In this document: positions 6,350-10,294 of the stretch, one piece after another | Layout of the letters: every line of letters begins with the position of its first letter | Numbering within the stretch: position 1 is the first letter of the stretch | Assembly: GCA_002322865.1 (NCBI GenBank) | Contig: DCOH01000027.1 | Location: 35,763-46,056 of the forward strand | DNA: 10,294 bases | DNA from: Sphingobacterium sp. UBA1575 | GTDB taxonomy: Bacteria > Bacteroidota > Bacteroidia > Sphingobacteriales > Sphingobacteriaceae | Direction of reading: 5' to 3' | Made by a program: the position numbers and the translations under genes | Notes under the pieces: generated by a model | Told to the model about the DNA's origin: nothing | Databases searched by the model: none | What the model saw: the letters and a program-made list of their open reading frames with translations, nothing else

Positions 6350-7108
6350 ATGTATAGTAAAGTTAAATATTTTGGGATATTGTTCTCTTTTTTGTTGCTT
6401 GGAATCTTAATGGTTCAGGCTCAGGAGCAAGGTAAAGTGATTTCTGGGCTTCTGATGGAAAAGGGAAGTAATATCCGTGTATCGGATGCTAACGTGGTTA
6501 ACCTACGGAGTAAGCAGTCTGTTCGATCAAGTGCCTATGGGGTTTTTACCATTGATGTGATCATTGGTGATACCATTCGGGTTTCTAAAGTGGGTTATGG
6601 ACCAGTGAAAACGGTGATCCATAGCTTAGATGATATTCTCATTGACATGCAGTCTGGTACCACTATTGAAACAGTGGTGGTCACTCGGAGTACAAAAGAG
6701 GCTGAATTAAATAGCTTTCTAAAGGAATACGAGAAAAAGGGTGTTTATAATGGGGGGCACAATAGAGTAAGCACCTATTTGAACAGTCCGGCTACGGCCT
6801 TATATAATCTTTTTGGCAAAGACGCTAAGAATGCCAAACGTTTTGAACGGTATATGAACCAGGAATTGGAGGCATCCAAGGTGGATCGCGTATTCAACAA
6901 GGCTATCGTCAATAAGATTACTAATTTGGAAGGTGATGAATTGCAGTCTTTTATGGACCTTTACAGACCTTCGATCTCTTCGGTTGAACGATGGGGCGAA
7001 TATGATCTTTTGAACTATATTCAGAATTCATTTAAGACTTGGGATGCCCAAGGTCGTCCGAAATCACAACGTTTGCCCAAGTTGGAAATTCCTCCTCAAG
7101 AAAAATAA
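6350..7108 (+). CDS. Secreted protein with carboxypeptidase-regulatory-like domain
   Basis: The 252-residue protein has a clear signal peptide: basic MYSKVK, hydrophobic 8-22, and cleavage expected after A24 in VQA-QE. No lipobox cysteine is present, so it should be soluble in the periplasm or attached to the outer membrane by other means. Residues 27-112 fit the carboxypeptidase-D regulatory-like (transthyretin-like) beta-sandwich common in Bacteroidota: GKVISGLLMEKG, SDANVVN, SSAYGVFTIDV, GDTIRVSKVGYG. In larger proteins this domain precedes TonB-dependent receptors, but here no plug or barrel follows. The C-terminal half (about 113-252) is polar and mostly helical, with the stretch FNKAIVNKITNLEGDELQSF near 192-211 and a following YRPS. 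I cannot assign it a function. It has its own promoter, and ompA follows after a 125-base gap. Confidence 0.85.
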   Translation: MYSKVKYFGILFSFLLLGILMVQAQEQGKVISGLLMEKGSNIRVSDANVVNLRSKQSVRSSAYGVFTIDVIIGDTIRVSKVGYGPVKTVIHSLDDILIDMQSGTTIETVVVTRSTKEAELNSFLKEYEKKGVYNGGHNRVSTYLNSPATALYNLFGKDAKNAKRFERYMNQELEASKVDRVFNKAIVNKITNLEGDELQSFMDLYRPSISSVERWGEYDLLNYIQNSFKTWDAQGRPKSQRLPKLEIPPQEK

Positions 7109-7129
7109 AACCCTGTAAATTAAGTGTTT

Positions 7130-7141
7130 AATCAATTGATT
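7130..7141. promoter_or_regulatory. 12-base palindrome upstream of the ompA promoter
   Basis: AATCAATTGATT is a perfect palindrome 17 bases upstream of the sigma-54-like promoter. It could bind a dimeric regulator. A 12-base palindrome is expected by chance a few times in a window this size, and activator sites for sigma-54 promoters usually lie further upstream, so support is weak. Confidence 0.2.
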
Positions 7142-7158
7142 GTTTGCAAGAAATGACT

Positions 7159-7175
7159 TTGGCATTGGGTTTGCA
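7159..7175 (+). promoter_or_regulatory. Sigma-54-type (-24/-12) promoter of ompA
   Basis: TTGGCATT, four bases, then TTGCA aligns with the RpoN consensus YTGGCACG-N4-TTGCW, with only the C and G after GGCA changed. The invariant GG (7161-7162) and GC (7173-7174) are exactly 12 bases apart. The start point would be near 7186, giving a leader of about 48 bases to the ompA ATG. No correctly spaced vegetative TTTG/TAnnTTTG pair is seen in this gap. It is the only match of this quality I found between genes. Confidence 0.6.
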
Positions 7176-7233
7176 AAAACCATTCTATTGATTTGAAAAA
7201 AATATTAGTGAATAAAGGATAAATTATTTGGTT

Positions 7234-7923
7234 ATGAAAATGAATAAAAGATTAGCAGTTTATGGATTAACAGTAGCAACTTCAGCAATGTTGTTCGCAA
7301 GTTGTTCAACCATCCAAAATACAAGCAATACTACTAAAGGTGCCGTAATCGGTACAACTGCGGGTGGTGCAATTGGTGCCTTAATTGGAGGTAAAGCTGG
7401 TAACACAGCAGTAGGTGCGATCGCTGGTGCGGTAATCGGTGGTGCAGCTGGTACATTGATCGGTAAGAAAATGGACAAGCAAGCTAAAGAAATCGAAAAT
7501 ACCGTTGCTGGTGCTGAAGTAGAACAAGTTGGTGAAGGTATCTTAGTGAAATTCGATTCTGGTATTTTATTTGACTTCAACAGTACCGCTTTAAAATCAA
7601 CTGCGAAAGATAACATCGCGAAATTGGTGGAAACTTTGAACAAAGAGCCGGATACAGAAATTTTAGTATTAGGTCATACAGATAACGTAGGTACATTGGC
7701 AGCAAACCAAAAAGTTTCTAATGGACGTGCAGCATCTGTAAAATCATATGCAGTATCTCAAGGTTTAGCAGGTTCTCGTATCAGAACTGAAGGTAAAAAC
7801 TTCTCTGAGCCAATTGCTTCAAATGATACCGAAGCAGGTAGAGCGGAAAACCGTCGTGTAGAGATTGTTATTGTTGCATCTAAGAAAATGCAAGAAGAAG
7901 CTAAAAAAGAAGCAGCGCAATAA
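7234..7923 (+). CDS. OmpA family lipoprotein with glycine-zipper domain
   Basis: The protein (229 residues from the ATG at 7234; ATG 7240 is also possible) should be an outer-membrane lipoprotein that grips peptidoglycan. It has a short basic start, a hydrophobic stretch and a relaxed lipobox LFASC with C24 as the lipidated residue. A glycine-zipper region (about 34-78) follows, with repeated G-A-x-x-G spacing (GTTAGGAIGALIGGKAG, then GAIAGAVIGGAAG), able to insert in or pack against membrane. Residues about 98-216 form the OmpA C-terminal domain. D150 (GHTDNVG) and R165 (NGRA) keep the 15-residue spacing of the E. coli OmpA pair D271/R286 that binds diaminopimelate. Codon use is strongly biased (GGT, GTA, AAC), which suggests high expression. 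It has an apparent sigma-54 promoter and its own terminator, so it is likely a single-gene unit. Confidence 0.93.
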   Translation: MKMNKRLAVYGLTVATSAMLFASCSTIQNTSNTTKGAVIGTTAGGAIGALIGGKAGNTAVGAIAGAVIGGAAGTLIGKKMDKQAKEIENTVAGAEVEQVGEGILVKFDSGILFDFNSTALKSTAKDNIAKLVETLNKEPDTEILVLGHTDNVGTLAANQKVSNGRAASVKSYAVSQGLAGSRIRTEGKNFSEPIASNDTEAGRAENRRVEIVIVASKKMQEEAKKEAAQ

Positions 7924-7942
7924 ATTTAATCCGATATATTTC

Positions 7943-7976
7943 ATAGGGCAGCATATTTTGTTGCCCTATTTTTTTT
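7943..7976 (+). terminator. Intrinsic terminator of ompA
   Basis: ATAGGGCA (7943-7950) and TGCCCTAT (7962-7969) form a perfect 8-base stem around an 11-base loop, followed by eight T bases (7969-7976). It starts 20 bases after the ompA stop codon and separates ompA from miaB. Confidence 0.9.
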
Positions 7977-8040
7977 GCATAAATCTTTGTTAAATTTTAG
8001 TCATTGCTGACAAACTGTCATCAAATTAGCTTTTTATTAC

Positions 8041-8048
8041 TAACTTTG
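8041..8048 (+). promoter_or_regulatory. -7 promoter box of miaB
   Basis: TAACTTTG is an exact match to TAnnTTTG, 19 bases ahead of the ATG at 8068, giving a leader of about 16 bases. No clear TTTG -33 box is present at the right distance. Its place directly after the ompA terminator supports a separate transcription start here. Confidence 0.5.
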
Positions 8049-8067
8049 TAGTCTTTGAAAATTGACT

Positions 8068-9501
8068 ATGTTAGAGTTATCACATACAACGAAGACGCAC
8101 GATGAGGCTCGCCAAGGCGAGGCTTTGGATATGGTTCCTACGGGACAATCAACTGGCCGAAAACTTTATATTGAGAGTTACGGATGTCAGATGAATTTTT
8201 CCGATAGTGAGATTGTGGCGTCGATCCTGATCGAGAAGGGATTTGAAACGACAAAGGATTACAGGGATGCCGATGTGGTATTTATCAATACCTGTTCTAT
8301 TCGGGAGAATGCAGAACAACGCGTTCGTAATAGACTAAAGGAATTTGAATCTGCCAAGGCAAAGAACCCTGGTATGATCGTAGGTGTTTTGGGCTGTATG
8401 GCCGAACGATTAAAAGCCAAATTCCTGGAAGAGGAGAAATTGGTAGATGTAGTTGTGGGTCCAGATGCCTATCGTGATCTTCCAAACTTGATCAATAAGG
8501 TCGATGATGGTGGAAGAGCGGTGAATGTACTGCTTTCTCGTGAAGAAACCTATGCCGATATCAATCCAGTCCGTTTAAATACCAATGGGATTTCTGCTTT
8601 CATTTCCATCATGCGTGGATGTGATAATATGTGTTCTTTCTGTGTCGTTCCTTTTACACGCGGGAGAGAGCGTAGCAGAGATGCAGTTTCTATTGTAAAA
8701 GAAGCAGAAGATCTTTTCCGTGCTGGGTATAAAGAGGTTACCCTATTGGGTCAGAATGTGGACTCGTATAAATATACCCCTGCTGTTGCAGAAGGCGAGG
8801 AGCCAAAAGAAACCATCAATTTTGCACAATTATTGGCATTGGTTGCTGAAGTAAGCCCTGAATTAAGAATCAGGTTCTCGACTTCCCATCCGAAGGATAT
8901 TACCGATGAGGTGTTGTATACGATGGTTAAATATGAAAATATCTGTAAATATATTCACCTACCTGTACAATCGGGTAACTCGCGGGTATTGGATCTGATG
9001 AACCGTACCTATGATCGAGAATGGTATATGGAGCGTGTGGATGCCATCCGTAGGATCATCCCAGAATGTGGGATCTCTACCGATGTGATCACCGGTTTCT
9101 GTACAGAAACAGAGGAAGAACATCAGGAAACATTATCCATGATGGATTATGTTAAATATGATTTCGCCTATATGTTCGCCTATTCGGAGCGCCCGGGTAC
9201 ATTAGCAGCCAAACGTTATGAGGATGATATTCCTGAGGAAGTGAAGAAACGTCGTTTGACGGAGGTTGTCGACCTGCAGAGAAGTCACAGCCTGTACCGT
9301 TTGGAGAAATTTGTCGGTAAAGTGCATAAGGTCTTGATCGAAGGTTTTTCAAAACGGTCGGATAAGGATTTTTGTGGTCGTAATGACCAAAATACGATGG
9401 TTGTTTTCCCAGTAGATGCACGCTACAAGGTGGGTGACTATGTAAACGTATTGGGAGAGAGTTGTACTTCAGCTACATTAATCGGTAGGATTGTAGACTA
9501 A
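8068..9501 (+). CDS. miaB: tRNA-2-methylthio-N6-isopentenyladenosine synthase MiaB
   Basis: MiaB adds the methylthio group to i6A37 in tRNAs reading codons that begin with U, using two iron-sulfur clusters and SAM. The 477-residue protein has all domains. The N-terminal methylthiotransferase domain (about 32-145) holds cluster ligands C40 (YGCQMN), C76 (NTCSIRENA) and C110 (LGCMAER). The radical SAM domain has C185-x3-C189-x2-C192 in RGCDNMCSFCVVPFTRGRE. A C-terminal TRAM domain (about 413-476) binds tRNA. NTCSIRENA, together with the whole layout, points to MiaB rather than RimO or MtaB. About 30 residues precede the usual start of the fold, a polar extension that is probably disordered. ATG at 8068 is preferred over TTG at 8062. 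The sigma-54 activator gene follows after 28 bases without a visible terminator, so they are likely co-transcribed. Confidence 0.96.
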   Translation: MLELSHTTKTHDEARQGEALDMVPTGQSTGRKLYIESYGCQMNFSDSEIVASILIEKGFETTKDYRDADVVFINTCSIRENAEQRVRNRLKEFESAKAKNPGMIVGVLGCMAERLKAKFLEEEKLVDVVVGPDAYRDLPNLINKVDDGGRAVNVLLSREETYADINPVRLNTNGISAFISIMRGCDNMCSFCVVPFTRGRERSRDAVSIVKEAEDLFRAGYKEVTLLGQNVDSYKYTPAVAEGEEPKETINFAQLLALVAEVSPELRIRFSTSHPKDITDEVLYTMVKYENICKYIHLPVQSGNSRVLDLMNRTYDREWYMERVDAIRRIIPECGISTDVITGFCTETEEEHQETLSMMDYVKYDFAYMFAYSERPGTLAAKRYEDDIPEEVKKRRLTEVVDLQRSHSLYRLEKFVGKVHKVLIEGFSKRSDKDFCGRNDQNTMVVFPVDARYKVGDYVNVLGESCTSATLIGRIVD

Positions 9502-9529
9502 TTCTTCTCCATAATCACAATTTTAAAGC

Positions 9530-10294
9530 ATGGATAATCAGGATATTAAGAATAGATTTGGCATAATTGGAAACTCTCCATTGTTAAATCGTGCAATAGA
9601 TATTGCGCGACAAGTCGCACCAACTGATATATCGGTGTTGATTCAAGGAGAGAGTGGATCGGGTAAGGAGGTGTTCTCCCATATCATCCATCAATTAAGT
9701 TCCAGGAAACATGGACAATTCATCGCAGTAAACTGTGGAGCAATCCCAGAAGGTACGATCGATTCGGAATTGTTCGGACATGAGAAAGGATCCTTTACCG
9801 GAGCGCACGAAGCCCGTAAGGGGTATTTTGAAGTTGTTGATGGTGGTACCATCTTCTTGGATGAGGTAGGGGAATTGCCATTGGGAACCCAGGCCCGTTT
9901 ATTGCGTGTTCTGGAGTCTGGAGAATATATCCGCGTAGGATCATCGAAGGTTCAGAAAACCAATGTACGCGTTATTGCAGCCACCAATGTGGATGTTTTT
10001 GAGGCCGTTAAAAAAGGGAAGTTCCGTGAAGATCTATATTATCGCTTAAACACTGTTCCATTATATATTCCACCATTGCGCGAGCGCAAGGAGGATATCT
10101 ATTTATTGTTCCGCAAGTTTGTAGTAGATTTCGCGGATAAATATCGGACACCGGGCATACAATTGACAGAGGATGCACAGGAGTTGCTGAAGAATTATTC
10201 TTGGCCAGGGAATGTGAGGCAATTGAAGAATATTGCGGAACAGATTGCCGTTCTGGAAAAGGAGCGGGTGGTGGATGCCAAAATATTGAGCCAA
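9530..10294 (+). CDS. Sigma-54 interacting AAA+ transcription activator (partial, C-terminus cut)
   Basis: The first 255 residues are visible and the frame is open at the window edge. The protein begins almost at once with the sigma-54 activator AAA+ domain (from about residue 10). Walker A is GESGSGKE (40-47), the sigma-54 contact loop is GSFTGA (87-92), and Walker B is GGTIFLDEVGELP (105-117). The FREDLYYRL segment with candidate arginine fingers is at 165-173, and SWPGNVRQLKN is at 224-234. No receiver, PAS or GAF domain precedes it, so it resembles PspF-like activators that are regulated by a partner or by expression rather than by phosphorylation. The Fis-type DNA-binding domain should lie beyond the window. 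It follows miaB by 28 bases. I recall miaB next to such a regulator, followed by lptE and secG, in many Bacteroidota. Its targets are unknown; ompA is a candidate. Confidence 0.92.
   Translation, partial: MDNQDIKNRFGIIGNSPLLNRAIDIARQVAPTDISVLIQGESGSGKEVFSHIIHQLSSRKHGQFIAVNCGAIPEGTIDSELFGHEKGSFTGAHEARKGYFEVVDGGTIFLDEVGELPLGTQARLLRVLESGEYIRVGSSKVQKTNVRVIAATNVDVFEAVKKGKFREDLYYRLNTVPLYIPPLRERKEDIYLLFRKFVVDFADKYRTPGIQLTEDAQELLKNYSWPGNVRQLKNIAEQIAVLEKERVVDAKILSQ

Noticed and set aside
7260..7643. A 127-residue open frame on the minus strand
   Set aside because: It is the antisense shadow of the glycine-zipper part of ompA. Its Ala/Pro-rich repetitive composition mirrors the Gly/Ala codons and no start signal is present.

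Overview
The window looks like a chromosomal piece of a Bacteroidota genome, most likely a sphingobacterium (Sphingobacterium or Pedobacter type). This rests on Bacteroidota-type -7 boxes (TAnnTTTG) very close to start codons, few Shine-Dalgarno sequences, a secreted carboxypeptidase-regulatory-like protein, a glycine-zipper OmpA lipoprotein, and the character of the proteins. The genus is an inference and was not tested by any search. Gene density is high. No stretch over 300 bases lacks a gene, and I see no tRNA, rRNA, CRISPR array, transposase or phage gene.

Layout. At the left edge is a fragment of what looks like a dispersed repeat (1-30). A minus-strand M23 peptidoglycan peptidase with one membrane anchor follows (47-904). 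From 1031 everything is on the plus strand: mutY (adenine glycosylase), ssb (single-strand DNA binding protein) and pheS (phenylalanyl-tRNA synthetase alpha). A strong hairpin follows, then a lone TetR-family regulator, then a striking inverted repeat built from 7-base units (4372-4465). Next come an rlmD-type 23S rRNA uracil methyltransferase and a one-base-overlapping 131-residue protein of unknown function. After these are a secreted protein with a carboxypeptidase-regulatory-like domain, the OmpA lipoprotein with its own terminator, miaB (tRNA methylthiotransferase), and the first 255 residues of a sigma-54 activator that runs off the right edge.

How the genes relate. The content is mostly housekeeping: oxidative DNA damage repair and replication (mutY, ssb), translation and RNA modification (pheS, rlmD, miaB), and the cell envelope (M23 peptidase, the secreted protein, OmpA). 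Two regulators are present. The TetR gene sits between two hairpin structures and has distinct codon use in its second half, so it may be a later arrival. The sigma-54 activator is of interest because the best sigma-54-type promoter I can see (7159-7175, GG and GC exactly 12 bases apart) lies ahead of ompA about 2.4 kb upstream of it.

I found no new multi-gene system. The most unusual items are the heptad inverted repeat, which places stop codons in all three frames for translation entering from either side, the apparent sigma-54 control of ompA, and the run of genes whose -7 boxes imply almost leaderless mRNAs.
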